Source of the DNA: JBBSOW01 sp038259365
GTDB lineage: Bacteria > Actinomycetota > Actinomycetes > Propionibacteriales > Propionibacteriaceae
DNA length: 52,254 nt
Reading direction: 5' to 3'
Assembly: GCA_038259365.1 (NCBI GenBank)
Contig: JBBSOW010000011.1
Span: forward strand, 1-52,254
Part shown: one piece after another, positions 6,724-15,654 of the stretch
Position numbering within the stretch: the first letter of the stretch is position 1
Layout of the letters: every line of letters begins with the position of its first letter
The notes under the pieces: model-generated
What the model was told of the DNA's origin: nothing
The model's database searches: none
What the model saw: only the letters and a program-made list of their open reading frames with translations
Program-made: the position numbers and the translations under genes

Positions 6724-9700
6724 TCACGGCCACCGGCCGCCCGGGCGGTGCGCCTTGCCGCCGCGCGGGAACCGGCGCAGGAGGTGACGCGGCTTTGCTT
6801 GGCCCCCGGCGTCAGCTGATGGCGCCTCCTCGGCGGGCAGCGCGTGCTTGGGTCGAGGGTCGAACTCGCCATGTTCGGGTGCGGCTTCGGCCTCCGCGCT
6901 GCCCGACGCGCCCGCATCCCCAGCGGTCTCCGCGAAGCCGCCGGTGCCGCCCTCCCCGCGCTTGGCCACCCGCTTATCGGCGCGCCTTTCCTTGCCCCGC
7001 TCGACCAATCGGTAGAGCACGGGCACCAAGAGCAGGGTGAGCAGCGTCGAGGAGACGAGCCCCCCGATGACCACGATGGCCAGCGGCTTGGAGATGAAGA
7101 CCCCGCCCCCGCTGATGCCCAGTGCCATCGGCACGAGCGCCATGACGGTGGCCAGGGCGGTCATCAAGATGGGGCGCAGGCGCTGTCTCGCGCCGTTGAT
7201 CAACGCATCGTCGATGGATTGCCCGCCCAACCGGTAGTGGTTCACCAGGTCGATCAGCACGATCGCGTTGGTCACCACGATGCCGACCAGCATCAACATG
7301 CCGATCAGGGAGGGCACCCCCAGCGCCGTGTCCGAAATCAGCAGTGCCACCAAGGCTCCGGTGGTGGCGAACGGCACCGAGACCGTCAAGATCAACGGTT
7401 GGATCAGGCTCTTGAAGGTGGCCACCATGATCACGTAGACGATGGCGATGGCGACCAGAAGCGCCAGACCCAGCTGGCCGAAGGCGTCGGCCTGCTCAGC
7501 GGCCACACCACCCACCTTGGCGTCGACGCCGTTGGCCAGCTTGACCCCGGAGAGCTCCTCATCGACCGCCGTGCTCACGGCGCCTAAATTGTCCCCGGTC
7601 GGCGTGAGCGAGATCGTGGCGCTGCGCTGGCCGTCGTTGTGGGCGATGGAGGTGGCGACGTCGGTTCTCGTCACGGCGGCCACCTTGCTCACCTTGACCT
7701 TGTCACCGCTGGGGGTGAGCAGCTTGATGTTGCGCAGTTCCCTCATCCCCACGGGCGCGCGGCCGGTCTTCAACACGATGTCGATCGTCGATCCCCCGGG
7801 CTTCTCGACCTGACCCACAGTGGCCGGGCTCAGCACGCCGCGCAGCGCCTGCGCCACAGACTGGTCGTTCAACCCCTCCTTGGCCGCCTTGGCGGCGTCG
7901 ACCTCGACCTGGATCTGCGGTTGGTCGGCGGCCAGCGAGGAGTTCACGTCGGAGGTACCGGGGACGTCACGCATGGCCTTGAGGACCTGATCGGCGGCCT
8001 GGCGCAGCTTGGTGGTGTCCGGGGCGGAGACGACGACCTCGACCGTGCTGCCGCCCTGTTGAGCGTTGCCCGTGACCGATATCTCACCGTCGGAGGAATA
8101 CTTGTCGACGGCCTTGCGCAGGCGATTCTGCAGATCCACCTGATCCACGTCCTGGTCGGTGGTCAGCGAGAACGTCGCGGCGTCGCTGGTACCGCCGAAG
8201 CCGAAGGCTCCCTGCGCGCCGCCGGCGCTGCCCACGGTCGACTGCACCGCGGTGACCCCCGAGACGCCGCGCAGCTCCGTCTCGACCTTCTCGGCGCGAG
8301 AGGCCTGTTCGTCCAGGCTCAGCGCCGGCGGATAGCTCTGCGTCACCGAGACCGTGTTCTGGCCCGAATCACCCAGGAAGTTCGTCTTGAGCTGGGGGGC
8401 CAACGCCAGGGTGCCGCCCAGGACGGCGACGGCCAGGAGGAGGCTCACCACCGGATGGAAGATTGCGGCGCGGAGCGTGGGCACGTAGACGCGTTGCAGG
8501 ATGCTTCGACGTTCTTTGGCCATCGCCTCGGTGCGGACGGTATCGGCGTCCACCGAGCCCGAGGGGGACTTGAGGAACCAGTAGGCCAGCACCGGAACGA
8601 TGGTCAGCGACACCGCCAGCGAAGACAACAGGGCGAAGCCGACGGTGAAGGCGAAGGGGCGAAACAGCTCTCCCGTCTGCCCCCCGACGAGGCCGATCGG
8701 CAAGAACACCGCGACCGTCGTGAGGGTCGCCGCCGTGATGGCCGTGGCCACCTCGCCGACCGCGGTCTTGATGGCGTGAATCTTGTCCTCGCCGTAGGAC
8801 AGGTGTCTTTTGATGTTCTCGATGACCACGATCGAGTCATCGACCACGCGGCCGATGGAGATCGTCAAGGCGCCGAGGGTCAAGATGTTGAGGGTGAACC
8901 CGCCGACGCTGAGCCCGATCAGGGCCATCAGGACCGAGACGGGAATGGAGATGGCGGTCACGATGGTCGAGCGGATCGAGAGCAGGAACACCAAGATGAC
9001 GACGATGGCCATGACCAGGCCCAGACCGCCCTCGACCAGCAGGTCACGGATCGATTCGGTGATGAAGGGGGCCTGATCGAACACGGTGGTGAACTTCACG
9101 TCGTTGCCGAGCTTGTCCGAAAGCGCGGGCAAGGCCTCGGTGATGCCTTCGGAGACCGCGACCGTGTTCCCGTCGGGGGTCTTGGTGATGGCCATGGTGA
9201 GGCTCGGCTTGCCGTTGGTCCGCGAGATCGACGTCGAGGTCGCGTTCACCTCGCGAACCTTGGCGACCTCGGAGATCTTCACCACCTTCACCGAGGTCTT
9301 CCCCGGGGTGACCTGCGGGACTCCGTCCGGCCCGACGACGGTCTTGGGATCGCCGGTCTCGCTAACCGCCATCGCAAGGTCGCCGACGTCGGAGGGCGTG
9401 GTAAAGCGTTCCCCGATGGTCACCGCCAGGGAGTTCTTCCCCTGGGCCAAGGTCCCGCCTGAGACCAGTCCGCCGCCGGTCTGCACGGCCTGGGTGACGT
9501 TCGCGACGGTGAGGCCCTCGTCCTCCAGCTTCTTCATGTTGAGCGAGATCTCGACCTGGCGGACGGGCGCTCCGGAGACCTGCACGGATCGCACCCCGTC
9601 GATCTTCTCCAGCTCCGGCACCCCGATATCGCCGAGCCGCTTGGACAGATCCTCGGCCGAGCCGGAATCGTCGACGCTCATCACCAGGACGGGGAGATCG

Positions 9701-10101
9701 TCGAAGCTGCCGGTGATCACCTGAGAGTCGGCCTCCTCGGGCAGGATCCCTTCGATCCGCGAGATGGAGGCCTGCAGGTCTTGCTGAACCGTGGACATGT
9801 TGACGCCGTAACGCATGTTCACGTTCACCAAGGAGGAACCGGTGGAGGACGTCGAGGTGGAGGATTCCAGATCGGCGAGCCCGAGCACCGCCTGCTCGAT
9901 CGGAGAGGTCACGCTTTCCTCGACCACCTGAGGTGAGGCCCCCGGGTAGGTCGTGATGATAAAGGCCGTCGGAATGGTGATCGACGGAATGAGTTCCTGC
10001 TTCAGATCCCGAGCGGTGATGACGCCGAAGATCATGACGAAGACCGTGATCAACGCGATCAGCGCACGGTTGCCCAGACTGACATTGGCCAAACGACGCA
10101 T
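6724..10101 (-). CDS. RND-superfamily efflux pump, HAE1/AcrB-like permease
   Basis: 1125-residue proton-driven exporter of the cytoplasmic membrane. It has the RND layout: an N-terminal helix (about 10-30), a large extracytoplasmic loop with ITIPTAFIITTYPGASPQVV (about 40-59), a TM2-6 block, a second large loop and a TM8-12 block. The TM4 proton-relay region reads ISIGRVVDDSIVVIENIKRH. Gram-positive relatives (Bacillus SwrC type) lack the outer-membrane partner, and none is encoded here; no membrane-fusion protein gene is adjacent either. After the last helix, about 90 Glu/Arg/Gly-rich residues form a cytoplasmic tail. A GGAGG Shine-Dalgarno precedes the ATG at 10101. Likely repressed by the divergent TetR. 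Confidence 0.92.
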   Translation of the reverse strand: MRRLANVSLGNRALIALITVFVMIFGVITARDLKQELIPSITIPTAFIITTYPGASPQVVEESVTSPIEQAVLGLADLESSTSTSSTGSSLVNVNMRYGVNMSTVQQDLQASISRIEGILPEEADSQVITGSFDDLPVLVMSVDDSGSAEDLSKRLGDIGVPELEKIDGVRSVQVSGAPVRQVEISLNMKKLEDEGLTVANVTQAVQTGGGLVSGGTLAQGKNSLAVTIGERFTTPSDVGDLAMAVSETGDPKTVVGPDGVPQVTPGKTSVKVVKISEVAKVREVNATSTSISRTNGKPSLTMAITKTPDGNTVAVSEGITEALPALSDKLGNDVKFTTVFDQAPFITESIRDLLVEGGLGLVMAIVVILVFLLSIRSTIVTAISIPVSVLMALIGLSVGGFTLNILTLGALTISIGRVVDDSIVVIENIKRHLSYGEDKIHAIKTAVGEVATAITAATLTTVAVFLPIGLVGGQTGELFRPFAFTVGFALLSSLAVSLTIVPVLAYWFLKSPSGSVDADTVRTEAMAKERRSILQRVYVPTLRAAIFHPVVSLLLAVAVLGGTLALAPQLKTNFLGDSGQNTVSVTQSYPPALSLDEQASRAEKVETELRGVSGVTAVQSTVGSAGGAQGAFGFGGTSDAATFSLTTDQDVDQVDLQNRLRKAVDKYSSDGEISVTGNAQQGGSTVEVVVSAPDTTKLRQAADQVLKAMRDVPGTSDVNSSLAADQPQIQVEVDAAKAAKEGLNDQSVAQALRGVLSPATVGQVEKPGGSTIDIVLKTGRAPVGMRELRNIKLLTPSGDKVKVSKVAAVTRTDVATSIAHNDGQRSATISLTPTGDNLGAVSTAVDEELSGVKLANGVDAKVGGVAAEQADAFGQLGLALLVAIAIVYVIMVATFKSLIQPLILTVSVPFATTGALVALLISDTALGVPSLIGMLMLVGIVVTNAIVLIDLVNHYRLGGQSIDDALINGARQRLRPILMTALATVMALVPMALGISGGGVFISKPLAIVVIGGLVSSTLLTLLLVPVLYRLVERGKERRADKRVAKRGEGGTGGFAETAGDAGASGSAEAEAAPEHGEFDPRPKHALPAEEAPSADAGGQAKPRHLLRRFPRGGKAHRPGGRWP

Positions 10102-10187
10102 ACGTCCTCCAGATGAGTTTCAAAAGGCTTCGGTGCCCCGACGACTGCACGGGCACGATTGACACGCCCGATGGGTTCGCCTCCGAT

Positions 10188-10203
10188 AGTGTATGGGTAC
10201 AGT
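10188..10203. promoter_or_regulatory. Candidate TetR operator between exporter and regulator
   Basis: Imperfect palindrome AGTGTA-TGGG-TACAGT (five of six pairs match) in the 180-bp divergent gap. Position and symmetry suit a TetR-family operator controlling both genes. Confidence 0.45.
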
Positions 10204-10281
10204 GTTCGCAAAATCGGCGAAAAGACCAACTCTGGACAAACCGTGGACAGGTCGTTAACCATCTTAGCGAGGAGGCAAAGG

Positions 10282-10911
10282 GTGCGTGCTGCTCCCGTGG
10301 GCCGGCCCGCCCAGCTCACGTTGGATGCCATCGCTCGAACGGCGGTGGAGGTCGCTGACGCCGAGGGCCTCGCGGCCGTCACCATGCGCCGGGTGGCCCA
10401 GCAGCTCGGTTCGGGGGCGGCCTCGCTCTACCGGCACGTGCGCACTCGAGAGCACCTGATCGACGAGATGACCGAGCGGGTGGCCGCCGAATGGGCCCTG
10501 CACGCTGCCACCGGAGATTGGGCCGACGACCTCACCGCCATGGCCGTGGAGTTCCGGCTCCTGATCCGCAAGCATCGCTGGCTGGCCGACACCATGCCGA
10601 CCGCTCGAGGGCTGGGACCACATCAGCGATGCGTCTTGGAACACACGCTGGCGTTGCTGGAGGGTCATCGCGCGCCAGAGGCGGTCAAGCTGGAAGCGTT
10701 CGCGGTGATGACGGCGTTGACGGCGGTCTTTGTCCATGACGAGGCGCGAATGGGCGATCCCGACCAGGTGCTGACCCAGCTGCAAGCCAGCGTCGGAGGT
10801 GGAGACACCCCCCGGCTGGCCGCCGCCCTCGCCGACGTCGCGGCCCGTCGAGAGGCCGATCCTTTCCCGCGCATCATGCGGGGGATCTTTGTCGGCATGC
10901 TGGGCGCATAG
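10282..10911 (+). CDS. TetR/AcrR-family transcriptional regulator
   Basis: 209 residues. The N-terminal helix-turn-helix spans about residues 8-54: LTLDAIARTAVEVADAEG, then VTMRRVAQQLGSGAASLYRH, the recognition helix ending in the usual LYRHV. The C-terminal part is a TetR ligand domain (HTLALLEGH... and AFAVMTALTAVFVHDEARMG). The GTG at 10282 was chosen because a GAGGAGG Shine-Dalgarno sits 6 nt before it; the frame is open from 10159 but the extension is not family-like. It is divergent from the RND exporter, so it most likely represses that pump and itself in response to an exported compound. Confidence 0.9.
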   Translation: MRAAPVGRPAQLTLDAIARTAVEVADAEGLAAVTMRRVAQQLGSGAASLYRHVRTREHLIDEMTERVAAEWALHAATGDWADDLTAMAVEFRLLIRKHRWLADTMPTARGLGPHQRCVLEHTLALLEGHRAPEAVKLEAFAVMTALTAVFVHDEARMGDPDQVLTQLQASVGGGDTPRLAAALADVAARREADPFPRIMRGIFVGMLGA

Positions 10912-10920
10912 GGCTCCGTT

Positions 10921-10986
10921 TCTCGGTCCGATCACCTTCTCGGTCCGATCACCTTCTCGGTCCGATCACCTCCTCGGTCCCATCGC
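10921..10986. repeat. 17-bp tandem repeat, three perfect copies plus a degenerate fourth
   Basis: TCTCGGTCCGATCACCT occurs head-to-tail at 10921-10937, 10938-10954 and 10955-10971, followed by a diverged copy (CCTCGGTCCCATCGCC). It fills the space between the convergent tetR and pfkB-type genes. Confidence 0.95.
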
Positions 10987-10990
10987 CGGG

Positions 10991-12145
10991 CTACGGGTGC
11001 TGCCCGGCGTCGGAGCCGAGGGCGAACGTTCCCTCGGCGCGGCGCCGGCCGAGCACGCGGTGTCGAGGCAGGCAATCGGTGAGAAAGCCGTAGTCGAGTA
11101 GCAGCTGTTCCGCCGCTGGGTCGCCGGTCGCGGCGCGAGCCTTCGTGGCGGCCCACCAATCCGAGATGTCGCCCCAGCCCGGAGCCGCGAGCGAGCCACC
11201 GAACTGTTGTACCGACAGTGCCGCAGACAACGCCGCAAACCGTAGCCGCTGAGCCAACGGCCAGTCCTGCAACTCACCGATGAGCAAGGCGGCGCAGAAC
11301 ACGTCTCCGGCCCCCGTAGCGTCCAGCGCCTCCACCACCACCGCGGGCACGCTCGCCTCCTCACCGGTGCTGGAGTCGATCGCGATAGCGCCTCGGGCAC
11401 CGTCGGTGATCACCACCAGGGGCACGCGATCGGCCAGGGCCCGAGCGGCCCACAGCGGGGAATCGGTGCGGGTGTAGGCCATGGCCTCGGTCGAGTTCGG
11501 AGTGAACGCGTGACAATGCTGCAGCGGCTCCAACACGGCCGGATCCCACGCCCCCGCCCCGTCGAAGCCGATATCGGCGACGATCTTGGTTCCGTTGCGG
11601 CTCAACTCCTGCCACCACCCGGTCTCACCACCGAGATCGACGATCGCCGCCTTGGCCTGGGGTGCCGCGGCTATCTGCGACCCCAGGTCGTGCGGTAACC
11701 GGTGGCCGTGGGTGAGCATCGCTCGATCGTTGTTCCAGGCCATGGAGACCGTGACGGCGGTGTGGAACTTCTCGAAGCGGAGCGACCCGCTCAAATCGAT
11801 GCCTTCCTGCCCCGACAGGGTATCCCACAACCAGTCGGCGTAACCGTCGTCGCCGAAACCGGCCACCAATCCGGTTCGCAGACCCAGCCTGGCCGAGGCG
11901 ACGGCGAGGTTGGCGATGCCGCCGGGGCAACTGCCCATCCCCTGCGACCACACCTCCTCACCCGGACCCGGGAGGTTCTTGAGCCCGGTGAAGATGAGGT
12001 CGAAGAACACTGTCCCCGAGAGCACGACATCCAACGGCGGATCATCCGGTTGGCGAAGCCGCGCCAGCGGATCCCAGTTCCAGCAGGACTCGCAGCGTTC
12101 CTCTTCATCGTGATCGTGATCGAGTTCGTCGCCTCGTTCCCGCAT
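10991..12145 (-). CDS. PfkB-family carbohydrate kinase with unusual N-terminal extension
   Basis: 384 residues. Ribokinase-like ATP-dependent sugar kinase: substrate-side GTVFFDLIFTGL (about 44-55) and CPGGIANLAVASARLGL (73-89), and the C-terminal PfkB signature DATGAGDVFCAALL (275-288) with catalytic aspartate D281. The ATG at 12145 has a GGAGG 6 nt upstream; an in-frame ATG at 12169 is less likely. The first 38 residues form an acidic, His-rich leader containing DHDHDEEE and CESCWNWDP (18-26), not part of the usual PfkB fold and perhaps metal-binding. The sugar cannot be assigned. The gene converges on tetR across the tandem repeat. Confidence 0.85.
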   Translation of the reverse strand: MRERGDELDHDHDEEERCESCWNWDPLARLRQPDDPPLDVVLSGTVFFDLIFTGLKNLPGPGEEVWSQGMGSCPGGIANLAVASARLGLRTGLVAGFGDDGYADWLWDTLSGQEGIDLSGSLRFEKFHTAVTVSMAWNNDRAMLTHGHRLPHDLGSQIAAAPQAKAAIVDLGGETGWWQELSRNGTKIVADIGFDGAGAWDPAVLEPLQHCHAFTPNSTEAMAYTRTDSPLWAARALADRVPLVVITDGARGAIAIDSSTGEEASVPAVVVEALDATGAGDVFCAALLIGELQDWPLAQRLRFAALSAALSVQQFGGSLAAPGWGDISDWWAATKARAATGDPAAEQLLLDYGFLTDCLPRHRVLGRRRAEGTFALGSDAGQHP

Positions 12146-12400
12146 CGCCACCTCCGGTTCCATCGGCATCGGTCTTGTTCCTACCCGCCATCATTGTCGG
12201 TGCAGGCCGACTGCGCTGGCTAACCGCGTCTATGGCGCGGTGCGATGGAGTTGGGTATCGCCGAGGTTTCTGGAAGACCGGGCAGGTGGTGAGATCCAAG
12301 AGGTGCGGATCCAGGTGAGCGCGCGAATGCGCTGCCGTTAGAGTGAGTCGTACCGATCACCGACCCCGCCCGAGTCGACGCGACAACACGAGGAGGCCCC

Positions 12401-14359
12401 GTGAGCAACGACGCCCTGGAGAACATGTCCACCGAGGATCGCACCTTTCCCCCGCCGCCGGAACTGGCTAAGAACGCCAACGCCACCCAGGAAACCTACG
12501 ATTCGGCCGACGCCGACTTCGACGGGTTCTGGGCCGAGCAGGCGAAGCGGTTGACGTGGGGCACCGAGCCAACAGAGGTCGTGGATTGGAGCAACGCTCC
12601 CTTCGCCAAGTGGTACGCCGACGGCACGTTGAACGCCGCCTACAACTGCCTGGACCGCCACGTCGAGAGCGGCCTCGGAGATCGGGTGGCCTTCCACTTC
12701 GAGGGCGAACCCGGGGACACCCGTGCCATCACCTACGCCGAACTGACCAAAGAGGTCTGTCAGGCCGCCAACGCCCTCACCGAACTGGGGGTGGACGCGG
12801 GCGATCGCGTCGCGATCTACCTCCCGATGATCCCCGAGGCCGTCGTGGCGATGCTGGCCTGTGCCCGCCTGGGCGCCCCCCACGTCGTGGTCTTCGGAGG
12901 CTTCTCCTCCGACGCGCTTTCCACCCGGATCCAAGATTGTGGCGTCGAGACCGTGATCACCTGCGACGGTGGCTATCGTCGTGGGGCCGCCGCATCTCTC
13001 AAGCCGGCCGTCGACGAGGCCCTCACCAAGTGTCCAGGCGTCAAGAACGTGCTGGTGGTCAAGCGCACGGGCCAGGAAACGGCGATGGTGCAGGGCCGCG
13101 ACGTGTGGTGGGACGACGTCGTCGGCAAGCAGCCCGAGGAACACACCGCGGAGTTGTTCCCCGCCGAACACCCGCTGTACATCATGTACACCTCCGGCTC
13201 GACGGGGAAGCCCAAGGGCATCCTGCACACCACCGGCGGCTACCTGGTGGGCACCTCCTTCACCCACTGGGCCACGTTCGATCTGAAGGCGGAATCGGAC
13301 GTGTTCTGGACCGCGGCCGACATCGGCTGGGTCACCGGGCACAGCTACCTGGTCTACGGTCCGCTGGTCAACGCCACCACGTCGATCATGTACGAGGGCA
13401 CCCCCGACACCCCACACAAGGGCCGCTGGTGGGAGATCATCGACAAGTACAAGGTGAGCATCCTCTACTGCGCCCCCACCGCCATCCGCACCTTCATGAA
13501 GTGGGGCCGAGAGATCCCCGACGGCTTCGACCTGTCCTCGCTACGCATCCTCGGTTCGGTCGGCGAGCCGATCAACCCCGAGGCCTACGTCTGGTATCGC
13601 GAGGTCATCGGCCACAACAAGACCCCCGTCGTGGACACCTGGTGGCAGACCGAGACCGGCATGCACATGATCAACCCGTTGCCCGGTGTGACCACATGTA
13701 AACCCGGCGCGGCGCAGAAGGCGTTCCCCGGGATAAGCATCGCCGTCGTCAACGAGGAGGGCCAGGAGGTCGAGAACGGTCACGGCGGCTACCTCGTGGT
13801 GAAGAAGCCGTGGCCGGCAATGCTGCGCACCCTGTGGGGCGACGACGATCGCTACGTCGATACCTACTGGTCACGCTTCGACAACCTCTACTTCGCCGGC
13901 GACGGGGCCAAGCTGGACGACGACGGCGACATCTGGCTGCTCGGCCGCGTCGATGATGTCATGAACGTCTCGGGACACCGGATGTCGACCACCGAGATCG
14001 AGTCGGCGCTGGTCTCGCACCCCAAGGTGGCCGAGTCGGCGGTCGTCGGTGCGTCCGACCCCACCACGGGTCAGGCCATCGTCGCGTTTGTGATCTTACG
14101 CTCCGAGGCGGGCGACGGTGGGGAGGACATTGTCCAGGAGCTACGCAAGCACGTGGCCAAGCAGATCGGGCCGATCGCCAGGCCGCGCCAGATCATGGTC
14201 GTCGAGGAGCTGCCCAAGACCCGCTCGGGCAAGATCATGCGGCGCCTGCTACGCGATATCGCCGAGAACCGCGAGCTGGGGGACGTGTCCACCCTGACCG
14301 ACTCCTCGGTCATGTCGCTGATCAAAGACAACCTCACGACCTCCGCAACGAGCGAGTAG
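12401..14359 (+). CDS. acsA: Acetyl-CoA synthetase (AMP-forming)
   Basis: 652 residues, full length. Converts acetate, ATP and CoA to acetyl-CoA through acetyl-AMP in the cytoplasm. The AMP-binding P-loop is YTSGSTGKPKG (about 262-272). The acetate pocket and A5 region include WWQTETGMHMINPLPG, and the hinge motif is GRVDDVMNVSGHRMS. The C-terminal catalytic lysine lies in RSGKIMRR (near 611), the usual site of inactivating lysine acetylation. The GTG start follows a GAGGAGG Shine-Dalgarno. A -10-like TAGAGT (12339-12344) predicts a leader of about 50 nt. Together with phosphoketolase (41282-43729) it connects acetate and acetyl-phosphate to central metabolism. Confidence 0.97.
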   Translation: MSNDALENMSTEDRTFPPPPELAKNANATQETYDSADADFDGFWAEQAKRLTWGTEPTEVVDWSNAPFAKWYADGTLNAAYNCLDRHVESGLGDRVAFHFEGEPGDTRAITYAELTKEVCQAANALTELGVDAGDRVAIYLPMIPEAVVAMLACARLGAPHVVVFGGFSSDALSTRIQDCGVETVITCDGGYRRGAAASLKPAVDEALTKCPGVKNVLVVKRTGQETAMVQGRDVWWDDVVGKQPEEHTAELFPAEHPLYIMYTSGSTGKPKGILHTTGGYLVGTSFTHWATFDLKAESDVFWTAADIGWVTGHSYLVYGPLVNATTSIMYEGTPDTPHKGRWWEIIDKYKVSILYCAPTAIRTFMKWGREIPDGFDLSSLRILGSVGEPINPEAYVWYREVIGHNKTPVVDTWWQTETGMHMINPLPGVTTCKPGAAQKAFPGISIAVVNEEGQEVENGHGGYLVVKKPWPAMLRTLWGDDDRYVDTYWSRFDNLYFAGDGAKLDDDGDIWLLGRVDDVMNVSGHRMSTTEIESALVSHPKVAESAVVGASDPTTGQAIVAFVILRSEAGDGGEDIVQELRKHVAKQIGPIARPRQIMVVEELPKTRSGKIMRRLLRDIAENRELGDVSTLTDSSVMSLIKDNLTTSATSE

Positions 14360-14374
14360 CGGCGCGTTCTGCAC

Positions 14375-14380
14375 TAGGCT
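14375..14380 (+). promoter_or_regulatory. -10 box upstream of the holin-like gene
   Basis: TAGGCT, 15 bp after the acs stop, would start a short leader carrying the GAAAGG ribosome-binding site used at 14446. Confidence 0.4.
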
Positions 14381-14445
14381 TGTCCCAGATGCCCGCGGTG
14401 ACAACCGTGCCGCACCACGTTGCACACGTTCGAGAAAGGCAAGAG

Positions 14446-14946
14446 ATGGCCGAAGTCAGCGATCTGGTCAAGAACATCACCGACGACGTCAAGGTCTTGG
14501 TACGCGGCGAGATGGAACTGGCCAAGGCCGAGCTTTCGTCCTCGGCCAAGAACGCCGGCGTGGGAGCGGGCCTGTTCGGAGCCGCAGGCTATCTGGCCCT
14601 GAACGCCCTTTCGCTGCTCTTCCTCTCCGGCGCGTTAGCCATCGCCTTGTGGATCGACTCCTGGCCGCTCGGCTTCGTGATCATGGCCGGCGCGCTGCTG
14701 CTCATCGCGGGCATCTTGGCTCTGATCGGCAAGTCTCGGGTCTCCAAGGTCAAGGCGCCCGAGCAGAGCATAGCCGAGGCCAAGGCGTCGGCCGATGCTC
14801 TCAAGCAGGCGATTGCGCGGGGCAAGACCCAGGGCTCGCTGCCCGATGATCGGCGGATGCCCATCGAGGGTTCGGCTCCGATCTCAACGGGTGCCTCCGC
14901 TATACCAGATCCGGGCTCGGCCGGGCCGCGACGATCCGATCGGTGA
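14446..14946 (+). CDS. Phage-holin-superfamily III / DUF1469-like membrane protein
   Basis: 166 residues. An amphipathic N-terminus (MAEVSDLVKNITDDVKVLVR) and KAEL segment precede two membrane helices (about 44-70 and 74-95), then a basic cytoplasmic helix and a low-complexity tail. This is the Actinobacteria_1 holin or YqjE-like pattern; such proteins are chromosomal and not phage-derived. Function unknown; a membrane-associated stress or division-related role is sometimes suggested. ATG 14446 has GAAAGG 7 nt upstream. The gene's last 47 bp overlap the convergent NUDIX gene. Position after acs mirrors what I recall of the mycobacterial order. Confidence 0.75.
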   Translation: MAEVSDLVKNITDDVKVLVRGEMELAKAELSSSAKNAGVGAGLFGAAGYLALNALSLLFLSGALAIALWIDSWPLGFVIMAGALLLIAGILALIGKSRVSKVKAPEQSIAEAKASADALKQAIARGKTQGSLPDDRRMPIEGSAPISTGASAIPDPGSAGPRRSDR

Positions 14947-15592
14947 GGAAACGCTGGGGCACCGGGAGCTGACGCGCTTCGTCCCAGGGCCGCAACCACC
15001 CGCCCAGGGTCAACAGCGCGTTCGTGAGGTGGGCGGTCAACCCCCACAGGAACACTCCCTCGACGGTGAACGCTGGCCCGCGGTATCCGTTCGGGTGCAC
15101 CGCCATGACCCGGTTTTCGGGATCGGCCAGCTGCTCCAGCCCGACCCGCAGCACCGCGGCCACCTCGCCGGGGTCGAAGGCCCCAATCGATAGCGGGGGC
15201 GGCGCCCAGCCAACCACGGTGACCACGTCGAAGCCGCTCACCGCGACGTGCGCAGCGGGCAGGCGGCCCACCTGCGTCACCACGCGCCGGTCCAACCCGA
15301 TCTCCTCGCTCGCCTCCCGCAGCGCGGTGTCGGCGAGATCGGCGTCGTCTGCCTCGGCGGCGCCGCCGGGGAAGGCGATCTGTCCGGCGTGCTTACGCAG
15401 CCTGCGAGCCCGCTCCACGAAGACCAGCCGGGCCTGATCGGCCCTGCTGGCCCCGGGTTCGGCCTCGATCAGGGCCAATACCGCCGCCGATCGTGCCCCA
15501 CGAGCCGGACGCTCGGCAACGAGATCGGCCGGGGAGTCACCGGCCAGGCCGCGAGCCAGCACATCGAGAAAGGGTGGCAGACTGGGAGACAC
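14900..15592 (-). CDS. NUDIX hydrolase, CoA-pyrophosphatase type
   Basis: 230 residues. The UPF0035/CoAse signature RLRKHAGQIAFPGGAA (64-79) runs directly into a Nudix box ending ALREASEEIGL (90-100), whose glutamates bind the metal. Members cleave CoA or acyl-CoA to 4'-phosphopantetheine and 3',5'-ADP. The GTG start at 15592 sits 6 nt after a TAGATT -10 box and has no Shine-Dalgarno, so it is probably leaderless. The 3' end overlaps the holin-like gene tail-to-tail. In mycobacteria the neighbour is the periplasmic protease MarP, which is not present here. Confidence 0.88.
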   Translation of the reverse strand: MSPSLPPFLDVLARGLAGDSPADLVAERPARGARSAAVLALIEAEPGASRADQARLVFVERARRLRKHAGQIAFPGGAAEADDADLADTALREASEEIGLDRRVVTQVGRLPAAHVAVSGFDVVTVVGWAPPPLSIGAFDPGEVAAVLRVGLEQLADPENRVMAVHPNGYRGPAFTVEGVFLWGLTAHLTNALLTLGGWLRPWDEARQLPVPQRFLTDRIVAARPSPDLV

Positions 15593-15598
15593 ATCAAG

Positions 15599-15604
15599 AA
15601 TCTA
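15599..15604 (-). promoter_or_regulatory. -10 box of a leaderless promoter (NUDIX gene)
   Basis: On the minus strand TAGATT ends 6 nt before the GTG at 15592; no Shine-Dalgarno is present. Confidence 0.5.
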
Positions 15605-15654
15605 GCCGCTGCGCCCCTTCTCGGCGCAAACGAGCTACACAACTAGGAGCCGCT

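Noticed and set aside
7639..9462. 607-residue open frame on the plus strand
   Set aside because: Antisense shadow of the RND exporter; Asp/Gly/Arg-rich with no domain pattern, produced by high third-position G+C.
10921..10986. CRISPR array
   Set aside because: Units are contiguous 17-mers with no spacers and no cas genes.
12339..12365. Crp site upstream of acs
   Set aside because: GTGA and TCAC half-sites are 10 bp apart instead of 6, so it does not fit TGTGA-N6-TCACA.
14446..14946. Prophage holin
   Set aside because: The family is chromosomal in actinobacteria and no other phage gene is nearby.
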